Below are positions 1 to 8,557 of a DNA stretch of 30,702 nucleotides, one piece after another. How positions within the stretch are numbered: position 1 is the stretch's first letter; each line of letters starts with the position of its first letter. This stretch comes from Flavobacteriales bacterium (GTDB taxonomy: Bacteria; Bacteroidota; Bacteroidia; Flavobacteriales_F; PHOS-HE28), in the NCBI GenBank assembly GCA_025455765.1, contig JALOLX010000002.1:1-30702 (forward strand). Reading direction: 5' to 3'. Below the pieces are notes generated by a model that made no database searches, was not told the DNA's origin, and saw nothing but the letters and a program-made list of their open reading frames with translations. Made by a program: the position numbers and the translations under genes.

Positions 1-1
1 A

Positions 2-889
2 GTTTCATTCACCACGATCCCTGCTGTTTGCGCAGGAAGCGCACCCATCGACCTTGGCGCGTTCGCCACACCTGCAGGTGGCACTTGGAGCGGCACCCAA
101 GTGGCCGACAACGCGTTCGATCCTGTATCGGTCGGCACTACAGAATTGAACTACACCTACAGCGATGGGACCTGCACCAACATGATCACGACAAACGTTA
201 CGGTCACCGCTGCACCCGTCGCCAATGCCGGTCCGGATCTGAGCAGCTGCACCGATGAGATCGTGCTGCAAGCGGTACCCGCTCAAGGTGTAGGTACCTG
301 GTCCTTCACGAGCCTGCTTAACCTGAACACAGTGAATGCCGCAGATGCCACGGTAACCTCATCTACGCCAGGCTCCCACGAGCTGGTGTGGACCGTGAAC
401 GATGGCGTGTGCACTGCAGCGGATACCGTGCACATCACCTTCCTCGATCCAGGTACCTCGGCGACCCTGACCTGGAGCGTGATCGAAGGGTCCGCCTCGC
501 TCTACGATGCTTCCCAGCCGGTGGCCTACATCACCGACCTCCTCCCAGGCAACTATACGGTGATGCTTACGGCCAGCTTGTCAGAGTGCTTCAGTCTCAG
601 CGATACCCTGCAGATCACCGTGCTCGACCTCTTCATTCCGGAAGGGTTCTCCCCGAACGATGATGGCGTGAACGACACCTTCCGGATCACTGGTCTGGCG
701 GCTTACCCAGGCGCCAACCTGCAGATCTATGATCGCTGGGGGCTGATGGTGCACGAGAACACCGACTACGCCAATGAATGGAAGGGAACAGGACGCAACG
801 GTCACGACCTGCCGGACGATACCTACTTCTATGTCCTGAACCTTCCTGAGCGAGGCACGTACAAGGGCCACCTCATCATCAAGCGATGA
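2..889 (+). CDS. T9SS type B (gliding-motility-type CTD) secreted surface protein, 5' end outside window
   Basis: The reading frame is open from base 2, so the gene begins upstream of the window. The visible 295 residues look like tandem Ig/PKD-like extracellular modules with recurring Cys-containing phrases (AVCAGS, DGTCTN, NDGVCTA). They end in a gliding-motility-associated C-terminal domain (CHU_C, T9SS type B sorting signal): FIPEGFSPNDDGVNDTF, then IYDRWG, and a final GHLIIKR. Known biology: such domains route proteins through the type IX secretion system to the cell surface, and their surface retention often depends on a PorP/SprF partner. The next gene is such a partner and its ATG overlaps this stop in ATGA (886-889), indicating translational coupling. 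The ligand or function of the protein cannot be read from this fragment. Confidence 0.9.
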   Translation, partial: VSFTTIPAVCAGSAPIDLGAFATPAGGTWSGTQVADNAFDPVSVGTTELNYTYSDGTCTNMITTNVTVTAAPVANAGPDLSSCTDEIVLQAVPAQGVGTWSFTSLLNLNTVNAADATVTSSTPGSHELVWTVNDGVCTAADTVHITFLDPGTSATLTWSVIEGSASLYDASQPVAYITDLLPGNYTVMLTASLSECFSLSDTLQITVLDLFIPEGFSPNDDGVNDTFRITGLAAYPGANLQIYDRWGLMVHENTDYANEWKGTGRNGHDLPDDTYFYVLNLPERGTYKGHLIIKR

Positions 890-1809
890 TGGACATGCGG
901 ATCACGCTATCCATAGCTTTTTGTGCCTTCCTGAGCGGGAGCTGGGCCCAACACAGCCCGCTCACGAGCCAGTACCTGTTCAATGGACTGGCGATCAATC
1001 CGGCCTATGCAGGTAGTCGCGATGCCCTTACCACGAACCTCACCTATCGCAAGCAATGGGTGGGGTTCAGCGGTGCGCCTGTCACCCAGATCCTGAGTGT
1101 TCATGCTCCCGTTGCCCGTCGCAAGGTGGGTCTGGGCATCTTGGTGCTCAATGACCGCATCGGCGTCAGCGACCGAACCGGACTTTACACGGCCTATTCC
1201 TACCGTCTGCGCATGCCGAAGGGCAAATTGGCCCTCGGACTCGGCCTGGGAGCCTCCTTGCAGCGCTCGCGCTATTCCGAGGTGGCCATCCAGGACCAGA
1301 GCGACCAAGCCTTTGCCACCGATGTCCGGGGGCGCTTCCTCCCCAATTTCAGCACGGGTGCCTACTATTACAGCAAGCGCTGGTTCGCCGGCCTTTCCTT
1401 GCCGTTCATGCTGATGCGTACATCCGCACAAGGGAACGAAGCAACGGTGCTCAGCCAGCTGGAACTGAACGCACAGCCGATGGCTACCGCAGGGTACCTG
1501 TTCGACCTCTCGGACGACCTCAAACTGAAGCCCACCTTCCTCGCCCGATATCGCATCGAAAGCGGACTGCAGGCCGATCTGTCCTCCAATTTGATCTACA
1601 AGGAACGATTCTGGCTGGGCGCCTCCTATCGAACACAGGACGCTTTCATCGCATCCGTAGAAGTACTTCCAACACCCCAATGGCGCATCGGATATGCCTA
1701 TGACCTGGGGCTTTCGCAACTACGCAGACATCATTTTGGAACCCACGAGGTGATGTTGCAGTATGAGTTCGGGTATCGCATCCGCGTAAAGGACCCCCGC
1801 TACTTCTGA
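886..1809 (+). CDS. PorP/SprF family type IX secretion system outer-membrane protein
   Basis: 307 residues beginning with a signal peptide (cleavage likely after GSWAQ), then the family hallmark near the mature N-terminus: SQYLFNGLAINPAYAGSR, followed by alternating beta strands rich in Gly and aromatic residues, as in a small outer-membrane barrel (VGLGILVLNDRIGVSD, LALGLGLGASLQ). Known biology: PorP and SprF work with the T9SS, and SprF is needed to display the type B adhesin SprB. The start overlaps the stop of the type B adhesin upstream in ATGA; alternative ATGs follow at 889 and 895, but the overlap favours 886. The OmpA-type gene at 1812 starts two bases after the stop. Inference: this is the dedicated anchor or translocation partner of the upstream adhesin rather than the genome's core porP. 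Confidence 0.9.
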   Translation: MMDMRITLSIAFCAFLSGSWAQHSPLTSQYLFNGLAINPAYAGSRDALTTNLTYRKQWVGFSGAPVTQILSVHAPVARRKVGLGILVLNDRIGVSDRTGLYTAYSYRLRMPKGKLALGLGLGASLQRSRYSEVAIQDQSDQAFATDVRGRFLPNFSTGAYYYSKRWFAGLSLPFMLMRTSAQGNEATVLSQLELNAQPMATAGYLFDLSDDLKLKPTFLARYRIESGLQADLSSNLIYKERFWLGASYRTQDAFIASVEVLPTPQWRIGYAYDLGLSQLRRHHFGTHEVMLQYEFGYRIRVKDPRYF

Positions 1810-1811
1810 TC

Positions 1812-4004
1812 ATGAAGCGCATCGCTCTCCCCCTTCTGATGCTGCTCCTCGCCCGGTCCGCCGGTGCGCAGGAGCTGATCGAAGTGCGCTCCATCGCTAT
1901 CGCCGGTGGTGGCGAGGATTATGCCCCCGTGTGGCTCGATAGTGGATTCGTGATGTGCAGTGTGCGCGAAGCCTCCGGCGCCATCGATTTCCGCGACGCC
2001 GACTCCGGAAAACCCCTTTCAGACCTGTACTGGGTCCCCTATCGCGATGAACAGTGCGGTACACCCGTGCTTTTCAGCGCCGCCCTGGCAAGCCCTGTGA
2101 ACGAAGGGCCGGCCAGTTTCAGTGCCGATGGACGTACCATCTGCTACACGCGCAATCTCGAACTACCAAAGAAACTCTCGAACCTCCGCGGAAAAGCCGC
2201 TCAGTTAGGTCTGTTCTTCTCCACTCAGCAGGACGGCATCTGGCAGGCACCGGTCCCATATCCGTTCAATACGGCGGGGTATACCACCATGCACCCGACC
2301 CTCTCGCCTGACGGTCGCACCGTGATCTTCACGAGCAACCTGGTGAATGGTCAAGGGATGGACCTCTACTTCAGCACCTTTGAGAATGGCGAGTGGACGA
2401 GCCCGGAACCGCTCCAAGGCCAGCTCAACTCCACCTCCAATGAGGTCTATCCGCAACTACAACCCGACGGTTCGCTCGTGTTCGCGTCAGATCGTCCAGG
2501 AGGTCATGGCGGTTTGGACCTCTACCGCAGCGAACGCTACCATGGCCGATGGACACGTCCAGAACTCCTTCCTGCCCCCATCAACAGCGAAGGGAATGAC
2601 GTGAGCTACACCGGTCATCGCAACGGTCGCTCCGCACTGTTCGTGTCGAACCGGGAGGGAACCGACCGCATCTACCACATGGAACGCACGGTGCCCAAGT
2701 TCAGGGAATGCACCGCCCAACAGGATGACAATTTCTGCTACCGCTTCGCCCAACGTGAACGCGCCGTGCCCGCCAGCCTTCCATTGGACCACGTATGGGA
2801 CCTGGGCGATGGCAACCGCATCACCGGGTTGGTGGCCGCGCATTGCTACGAGCGACCCGGCAGCTACGAGATCAAGAGCCTGCTGGTGGACCGCAAGACC
2901 GGCCAAGTGTTCCATACGCTTTCCAGCGAAGTGCTCCATGTGGAACAACGGGTACAAGCCTACATCGCCGTTCCCGATACCGTGCGGACCGGACGTGCTG
3001 TTGTGCTCCGTTCCGATCTCAGCCATACGCCTCATCTGCAGCCCATGGAGTACCATTGGGACCTCGGCGATGGCGCACAGCACAAGGGCCGCACGTTCGC
3101 GCACACCTACAAGACCCCTGGCACATACACGCTCAAGCTCGATGTGCTCGGACAGCCCGGTGCTGATGGTGTGATCCGCAACACCTGCAACACGCGGACC
3201 ATTGTTGTGCTCGACCGCTATCGCGATCAGGAGGACCAGTCCGTGGCAGCTGTCTACCAGGATGCGTTCGGTACCCAACACGCGTTCAGCTACCAGGAAC
3301 TGCCCTTCGATATGACGGAGCTGAACATGGACCTCATTGGTGATGGCACCTTCGCGGTTCAACTGTTCGCCACCCGCGAACGCATGAGCCTCGACGACCC
3401 TCGATTCAGTGAGATCCGCAAGCATTACCCGGTCGTGGAACGCTTCGATCCAGTAACATCCACCTACATCTACTTCGTGGGCGAGGCCAAGACGATGGAA
3501 GAGATGTACGCGGTCTACAAGAAGGTGAAGGAACTCCAGTTCATGGAGGCGGAAGTCTTCGCGCTCAAAGAAGAGAAGCTCATCGACCTCAGCGAACTCG
3601 ACCTCTCCAGCCTGGCTGATCTGAACCACAAGAAGGTGCGGACCAGCGCGATCCACTTCGCCTACAAGAGCGCTGCGCTCGACTCCGCCTCCTTCCCCGT
3701 ACTGGAGCAGATGCAGAAGCTCCTTCAACAGCACTCCAACCTCTCGCTGGTCATCGAAGCACATACGGATGACATCGGCGGACGCTCCTACAACTTGGAC
3801 CTGTCCCAGCAGCGCGCCAATGGCGTGGTGGACTTCCTCGTCCAGCGTGGTATTCCAAGCGACCGTCTCGTACCGATCGGCCATGGCAAGAACCAACCCA
3901 TCGCCTCGAACAAGAGCGAGATCGGACGCGCCAAGAACCGACGCGTGGAATTCCGCATGGTGGTGAAGGACGAAGCCGCCGCACTCCTCCGCGGAACCCC
4001 CTAA
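1812..4004 (+). CDS. PD40 beta-propeller / PKD / OmpA envelope protein
   Basis: 730 residues. The order is: signal peptide (LLMLLLARSAGAQ); four PD40/WD40-like blades at about 40-295 (SFSADGRTICYTRN, LSPDGRTVIFTSN, LQPDGSLVFASDRPGG); two PKD domains with WDLGDG at residues 329 and 416; a linker; and a C-terminal OmpA peptidoglycan-binding domain at about 610-725 (EAHTDDIGG, LSQQRANGVVDFL, KNRRVEF). The Asp653 and Arg668 positions match the pair that binds diaminopimelate in OmpA-like domains. It is therefore probably a periplasmic protein tethering outer-membrane T9SS parts to peptidoglycan, comparable in role to PorE. It differs from PorE in lacking an obvious TPR and in having PKD domains between propeller and OmpA. 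It follows the PorP/SprF gene by 2 bases, so co-transcription is likely. Confidence 0.88.
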   Translation: MKRIALPLLMLLLARSAGAQELIEVRSIAIAGGGEDYAPVWLDSGFVMCSVREASGAIDFRDADSGKPLSDLYWVPYRDEQCGTPVLFSAALASPVNEGPASFSADGRTICYTRNLELPKKLSNLRGKAAQLGLFFSTQQDGIWQAPVPYPFNTAGYTTMHPTLSPDGRTVIFTSNLVNGQGMDLYFSTFENGEWTSPEPLQGQLNSTSNEVYPQLQPDGSLVFASDRPGGHGGLDLYRSERYHGRWTRPELLPAPINSEGNDVSYTGHRNGRSALFVSNREGTDRIYHMERTVPKFRECTAQQDDNFCYRFAQRERAVPASLPLDHVWDLGDGNRITGLVAAHCYERPGSYEIKSLLVDRKTGQVFHTLSSEVLHVEQRVQAYIAVPDTVRTGRAVVLRSDLSHTPHLQPMEYHWDLGDGAQHKGRTFAHTYKTPGTYTLKLDVLGQPGADGVIRNTCNTRTIVVLDRYRDQEDQSVAAVYQDAFGTQHAFSYQELPFDMTELNMDLIGDGTFAVQLFATRERMSLDDPRFSEIRKHYPVVERFDPVTSTYIYFVGEAKTMEEMYAVYKKVKELQFMEAEVFALKEEKLIDLSELDLSSLADLNHKKVRTSAIHFAYKSAALDSASFPVLEQMQKLLQQHSNLSLVIEAHTDDIGGRSYNLDLSQQRANGVVDFLVQRGIPSDRLVPIGHGKNQPIASNKSEIGRAKNRRVEFRMVVKDEAAALLRGTP

Positions 4005-4019
4005 AGCCCGCCCCAGCCC

Positions 4020-4027
4020 GTATCTTC
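4020..4027 (+). promoter_or_regulatory. possible -7 element TATCTTCG before the 4036 gene
   Basis: The 31-base gap between the OmpA-type gene and the 4036 gene contains TATCTTCG, one base from the bacteroidotal TANNTTTG consensus and close to the TATCTTTG used twice on the minus strand of this window. No clear TTG element lies 19-21 bases upstream. The ATG is only 8 bases after it, so a transcript from here would be almost leaderless. Weak call. Confidence 0.25.
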
Positions 4028-4035
4028 GGCGCTCC

Positions 4036-7000
4036 ATGCGAGCGCTCCGTTCTGCCCTGTTTGCCGTGCTCCTGTTCGTGGGTCCTGCGAGCGCGGCACA
4101 AGCGGTCCAAGCCCTGGAGAACCGCGGTCAATGGCCCAACGAGGTGAAGTTCCGTACCGAACTGAACGGGGCGGTGCTCTGGTTCGAGGAGCGTTCCGTG
4201 GTAATGGATCTATTTGATGCCAACGCAGCAGCCAGCGCGCATGGCAACATCGCAGTACGACCTCGAGGCACCATCGACCGACACGCCGTAAGACTGCGCT
4301 TCCTATCCGCCACACAGAACTCCTCGTGTACAGCGGACAGTCTCCGTCCTGGGATCCATCACTTCCTCCTCGGCGATCGGCCTGAGCACCATGCGCGTGA
4401 CGTTCGCGCTTTCGCCCGTATCCGCTACAGCAACGTGGCGCCCGGATGTGATGCGGTGTTCCACACGGACCGCGCCGCCGCCAAGTACGACCTGCTCGTC
4501 CATCCCGGTGCCGATCCCGAAGCCATCCGCTTCACCTATGAGGGCGCTGATGAGATCAGCATCAGAGGAGCCTCCCTCGTGGTCAACACCAGCTTGGGGC
4601 GCATCACCGAACACATTCCCATCGCCTATCAGACCATCGCTGGCGAACATGTGCCCGTGCGCTGCGCCTACATCCAACGCAAGGATGGCATCGGATTCTC
4701 GCTGGGCCAGTATGACCGGTCGCTGCCACTGGTGATCGACCCTACGCTCGCCTTTGCCACGTATTCCGGGTCGTTCAGCAACAACTTCGGCTACACCGCC
4801 ACCTTCGATCGGGCGGGGTTCCTCTACGCCGGAAGCACCGCTTTCGGCAACCAATACCCCGTCACCCTGGGCGCCTATCAAGCTGCGTTCGCCGGGGGCA
4901 TCGGTCAGGGGAACAACGGCGGCACCGATATCGTCATCACCAAATACGATACCACGGGCAGCTTCCTGGTGTGGAGCACGTACCTCGGCGGCGCGCGTGA
5001 TGAGATGCCCCACAGCCTGATCGTCGATGACAACGACGAGCTCCTCGTCCTCGGCACCACCGGCTCATCGAATTTCCCCATGGCACCATCAGCGTACGAC
5101 AACACCTTCGCGGGCGGTGCTGCCATCACGCCGTCCGGCCTCGGTGTGTCGTTCCCCACAGGCACCGATATGGTCGTGGCCAGGCTCAGCTCAACTGGTG
5201 GTGCATTGCTCGGCTCTACATACCTCGGCGGTGCAGCCAACGACGGACTGAACACCGCACCGGGTCTGCGCTTCAACTATGCGGATGAGGTCCGTGGCGA
5301 AGTGCTGCTCGACGCGCAAGGACGTGTATGGGTGGTGAGCTGCACCCAAAGCACCAATGCACCAGTGACCGCAGATGCCCTGTTCGCCTCGTTCCAAGGG
5401 GGCGCTCAGGATGGCTATGTGGCGCGCTTCAATGCGCAGCTGACCGAGCTGCAGTTCGCCAGCTACATCGGTGGTTCGGCAGCGGACGCTTGTTACAACG
5501 GCGCGTTCGATGGCAGTGGAAGCCTGTTCATCACCGGAGGAACGGCAAGCAGTGACCTCCCATCTTCAACAGATGCCGCGCAGCCCCTCATCGCAGGCGG
5601 CCCAGCTGATGCCTTCGCCGCGCGCATCTCCACCGCACCCTTCACCTTGGATGCGCTCAGCTATTGGGGCTCCACCGGCTATGACCAGAGCTACTTCGTG
5701 GAATGCGACACGGAAGGGAACGTCTTCCTGTTCGGGCAGACCAATGCGCCCAGTGGAGCACTGATCGTGGACGCGAACTACCAGATACCGAGCGGCGGGC
5801 AATTCATCACCAAGCTGAACAACGACCTTTCCACCGTGCTGCTCAGCACCAGAACGGGTCGTGGCGATGGTGATCCGGACATCTCGCCCACCGCGTTCCT
5901 CGTGGATGTGTGCAACAAGATCTATACCAGCGGCTGGGGTAGTTCCCCCGGACTGGGCGGGAACCTCACCACGCAAGGACTGCCTGTTACAGCCGATGCA
6001 CACCAGACCATCACGGATGGCAACGACCTCTACCTCGCCGTGTTCGACATCGACATGAGCGCGTTGATCTATGCCACCTACTATGGCGGCGGGCTCAGCC
6101 CCGAACATGTGGACGGCGGCACCAGTCGGTTCGATCGCAGGGGGCGCGTGTACCAGAGCGTATGCGCAGGATGCCAGAACAACGATGACTTTCCCACTTC
6201 ACCCGGTGCTTGGAGCGCAACCAACAACAGTGCCGGCTGCAACAACGGTGTGCTGAAGTTCGATTTCGATGCGCCCCTCGTCATCGCCGCCTTCCAAGCA
6301 GCCGATACCGTTTGTGCACCCGGTAGCGTGGCCCTCATCAACCAGAGCAGCGGTGCGGCCAGCTACGCGTGGGACTTTGGTGACGGCAGCACCTCCACCG
6401 CCAGTACACCCGAACATACCTATGCCGTACCGGGAACCTATACCATCCGACTGATCGCTCGCAACGACAATGCCTGCAACCTGGCTGATACGGCCTTCCG
6501 CGAAGTGACGATCCTGCCACAGGCACCTCCGGTCACAGCCATGAACGACACGCTCATCTGTGGGCCGATCGCTGCGTTCGACCTGATCGCTGCGAGCAAC
6601 GGCACCGCTTCGTTCTGGCAGTGGAGCACGAGCCACGCCTTCTCGGATGTCCTCAACAGCAGCCCGGCAGACAGCACCGCCACCATCGCACCGGCCGTAA
6701 GCGGCACCTACTACGTGCGCGTCGGTAACGGACCGGTGTGTCGCGCGATCGATAGCGTGCAGGTCATCGTATCGCTCGGGAACATCGCAGTGGTGGGCGG
6801 CGGTGGCATCTGCACCGGCGACACCATCACACTCTCCGTGCTCGGTGCCGATGCAGGCTCGACCTTCAGTTGGGAACCGGCCGACGAAGTGATCACTGGC
6901 GCCGGGACCGCCAACATCCGCGTAGCACCGACCAACGCCATCACCTTTGGTGTATCGGTCGTTGCACCCAGCGGCTGCGCTTGGAGCGGTGAGGCCTCGA

Positions 7001-7482
7001 TCACCGTATCACCCATTGTCGCCACCACCGTTCAAGCAAGTGGTGACCCACTGCTGATCCTGCCCGGTGGCACCACGCAGTTGAATGCGTTGCCCATAGG
7101 ACCAGGCATCACCTACAACTGGTCGCCTTTCGGCCCGCTCAACAACAGCAGCATCCCCAACCCCATAGCCACCCTGCAAGAGACCACACTGTTCACAGCA
7201 ACCATCACCGACGGGGTCTGTACCAAGAGCGATACGGTGCTCATCAAGGTCCATGAACTGGTCTGTGGCTTCCCGGACATCTTCGTTCCGAACACCTTCA
7301 CGCCCAACGCGGACGGGACCAACGACCTGCTCTTCGTGCGTGGCAATAACATCCAGCGTCTGGAATTCCTGGTGTTCGATCGTTCAAGGGACTGCCGGTC
7401 GACCCGGCCGTGTTCGTCTATCACCTCACCGTGGATTGCGGTGATGGTCAGCACTACTTCACCAAAGGCAACGTGTCCGTGA
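4036..7482 (+). CDS. Large T9SS type B adhesin-like protein (DUF7948-like / SBBP propeller / PKD) with frameshifted C-terminal sorting domain
   Basis: 1148 residues as read. A signal peptide (about 1-21) is followed by an N-terminal DUF7948-like domain opening LENRGQWPNEVKF (about 25-235), then SBBP-type propeller repeats (YSGSFSNNFGYTATF, TYLGGARDEMPHSL, SYIGGSAADACYNG; about 240-740), a PKD domain with WDFGDG at 779, further Ig-like modules, and the beginning of a type B sorting domain near 1080 (FVPNTFTPNADGTNDLLF, LEFLVFDR). After VFDR the frame runs into SRDCRSTRPC and stops at 7482. The true end, FKGLPVDPAVFVYHL through KGNVSVIR, is in another frame (7383-7490) and its stop overlaps the next gene's ATG. 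The segment expected between (WG...WDG) is missing. Either the gene is inactivated for T9SS display or the assembly lost bases here. Confidence 0.88.
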   Translation: MRALRSALFAVLLFVGPASAAQAVQALENRGQWPNEVKFRTELNGAVLWFEERSVVMDLFDANAAASAHGNIAVRPRGTIDRHAVRLRFLSATQNSSCTADSLRPGIHHFLLGDRPEHHARDVRAFARIRYSNVAPGCDAVFHTDRAAAKYDLLVHPGADPEAIRFTYEGADEISIRGASLVVNTSLGRITEHIPIAYQTIAGEHVPVRCAYIQRKDGIGFSLGQYDRSLPLVIDPTLAFATYSGSFSNNFGYTATFDRAGFLYAGSTAFGNQYPVTLGAYQAAFAGGIGQGNNGGTDIVITKYDTTGSFLVWSTYLGGARDEMPHSLIVDDNDELLVLGTTGSSNFPMAPSAYDNTFAGGAAITPSGLGVSFPTGTDMVVARLSSTGGALLGSTYLGGAANDGLNTAPGLRFNYADEVRGEVLLDAQGRVWVVSCTQSTNAPVTADALFASFQGGAQDGYVARFNAQLTELQFASYIGGSAADACYNGAFDGSGSLFITGGTASSDLPSSTDAAQPLIAGGPADAFAARISTAPFTLDALSYWGSTGYDQSYFVECDTEGNVFLFGQTNAPSGALIVDANYQIPSGGQFITKLNNDLSTVLLSTRTGRGDGDPDISPTAFLVDVCNKIYTSGWGSSPGLGGNLTTQGLPVTADAHQTITDGNDLYLAVFDIDMSALIYATYYGGGLSPEHVDGGTSRFDRRGRVYQSVCAGCQNNDDFPTSPGAWSATNNSAGCNNGVLKFDFDAPLVIAAFQAADTVCAPGSVALINQSSGAASYAWDFGDGSTSTASTPEHTYAVPGTYTIRLIARNDNACNLADTAFREVTILPQAPPVTAMNDTLICGPIAAFDLIAASNGTASFWQWSTSHAFSDVLNSSPADSTATIAPAVSGTYYVRVGNGPVCRAIDSVQVIVSLGNIAVVGGGGICTGDTITLSVLGADAGSTFSWEPADEVITGAGTANIRVAPTNAITFGVSVVAPSGCAWSGEASITVSPIVATTVQASGDPLLILPGGTTQLNALPIGPGITYNWSPFGPLNNSSIPNPIATLQETTLFTATITDGVCTKSDTVLIKVHELVCGFPDIFVPNTFTPNADGTNDLLFVRGNNIQRLEFLVFDRSRDCRSTRPCSSITSPWIAVMVSTTSPKATCP

Positions 7483-7490
7483 TCCGATGA
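7383..7490 (+). pseudogene. Out-of-frame remainder of the type B sorting domain of the 4036 gene
   Basis: In the frame starting at 7383 the 35 codons read FKGLPVDPAVFVYHL ... TKGNVSVIR and then TGA. This is the characteristic end of a gliding-motility C-terminal domain. The TGA at 7488-7490 overlaps the ATG of the next PorP/SprF gene at 7487 as ATGA, the same junction seen at 886 and 8554, so this was the original end of the 4036 gene. Relative to the upstream frame the change is a loss of 1 modulo 3 bases. Compared with the intact domain at 640-889, about 18-20 residues, including the WG motif after DR, are absent. Confidence 0.8.
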
Positions 7491-8557
7491 AGCAGCAGGC
7501 CGGTCAATACATGCATACAGATGCCCGACGAAGCCGGCATCTTGGGTTGCATGTCCTTGTTGCGCTGTTGCTCATCTCCGCTGCGCATACTTCGCATGTG
7601 CGTGCCCAGGACATCCACTTCTCCCAGTTCTTCCATGCTCCATTAGCCTTGGGCCCGGGCTTCATCGGTGCGTTCGATGGCACCCATCGGTTCAACGCCA
7701 TCCATCGCCAACAGTGGCGCGCTGTCACCGTTCCCTATCGCACCTTCGGGCTGGGCTGGGATCACCGCATTCCATGGCGTGGACAACGGCTCGGTGTGGG
7801 AGCTTGGACCTACAACGACCGCGCGGGGGACAGCCGCTTGAACACCTTCCATTTCAGCCTCGGTGTGAACTGGACCCAACCCCTGGACAAGGCCGCTGAA
7901 CACACCCTCAGCGTCGGTGGTCTGCTAGGCTTCAGCTCACGTTCACTCGACCGCTCCGACCTCAGCTTCGACGCCCAGTACAATGGCTTCTTCTTCGACC
8001 CACAGCGGCCTACCGGCGAAGGATCTCAGCGGGATGCCATGATGCACACCGACCTGCATGCCGGTGTCCGATACCGCTGGATCAGATCGTCGAGAAGCGA
8101 TGTGCAAGTGGGGGCTTCGTTCTTCAACCTCACCTCCCCTCGTATCGGCTTTCTTGGCGATCCCGGAGAACCGCTGGACCGTCGGCTGGACCTTCACGTG
8201 CTGACCACGTTCCCTTTGGGCGACAAGCTGGATGTACTGCCGGTGGCCCGATACATGCGCCAAGGCACCTTCCAGGAATTCGACCTGGGCGCCGACCTCC
8301 GTCACACGCTGTTGCATCGCTACGGCCTGCATCGCGCCCTGCGCATAGGACTCTACCTCCGGGCACGCGATGCCGGTTACGCCCATGCCGCACTCGAATA
8401 CGACGACTGGACCTTTGGGCTCAGTTACGATGTGAACACCAGTCGCCTGGTGCCAGCGAGCCGCTACCGGGGCGGTGTGGAGCTGAGCGCGATCTATATC
8501 CTACGCCCCAAAGCGGCCATCCCTGAGCGCTACCGTGCATGTCCAGACCAACGATGA
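7487..8557 (+). CDS. PorP/SprF family type IX secretion system outer-membrane protein
   Basis: 356 residues. An N-terminal stretch of about 25 residues precedes the hydrophobic signal core (HVLVALLLISAAHTSHVRAQ), followed by the family start DIHFSQFFHAPLALGPG and a Gly/aromatic beta-barrel pattern (LGVGAWTYNDRAGDSRLN, TLSVGGLLGFSSRSLD). The C-terminus PERYRACPDQR is the conserved P-Y-x-CPD-type ending of longer PorP/SprF members, absent from the shorter paralogue at 886. The start overlaps the out-of-frame but original stop of the adhesin upstream (ATGA, 7487-7490), and the stop overlaps the next gene's ATG at 8554. The gene itself shows no damage. Inference: it is the display partner of the 4036 adhesin, and may be orphaned if that adhesin's sorting domain is really broken. 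Confidence 0.9.
   Translation: MKQQAGQYMHTDARRSRHLGLHVLVALLLISAAHTSHVRAQDIHFSQFFHAPLALGPGFIGAFDGTHRFNAIHRQQWRAVTVPYRTFGLGWDHRIPWRGQRLGVGAWTYNDRAGDSRLNTFHFSLGVNWTQPLDKAAEHTLSVGGLLGFSSRSLDRSDLSFDAQYNGFFFDPQRPTGEGSQRDAMMHTDLHAGVRYRWIRSSRSDVQVGASFFNLTSPRIGFLGDPGEPLDRRLDLHVLTTFPLGDKLDVLPVARYMRQGTFQEFDLGADLRHTLLHRYGLHRALRIGLYLRARDAGYAHAALEYDDWTFGLSYDVNTSRLVPASRYRGGVELSAIYILRPKAAIPERYRACPDQR

Noticed and set aside
2487..4037. 516-codon open frame antisense to the PD40/PKD/OmpA gene
   Set aside because: It is the mirror of a well-supported gene; long antisense frames arise from the GC-rich codon bias here and its translation has no domain or signal.
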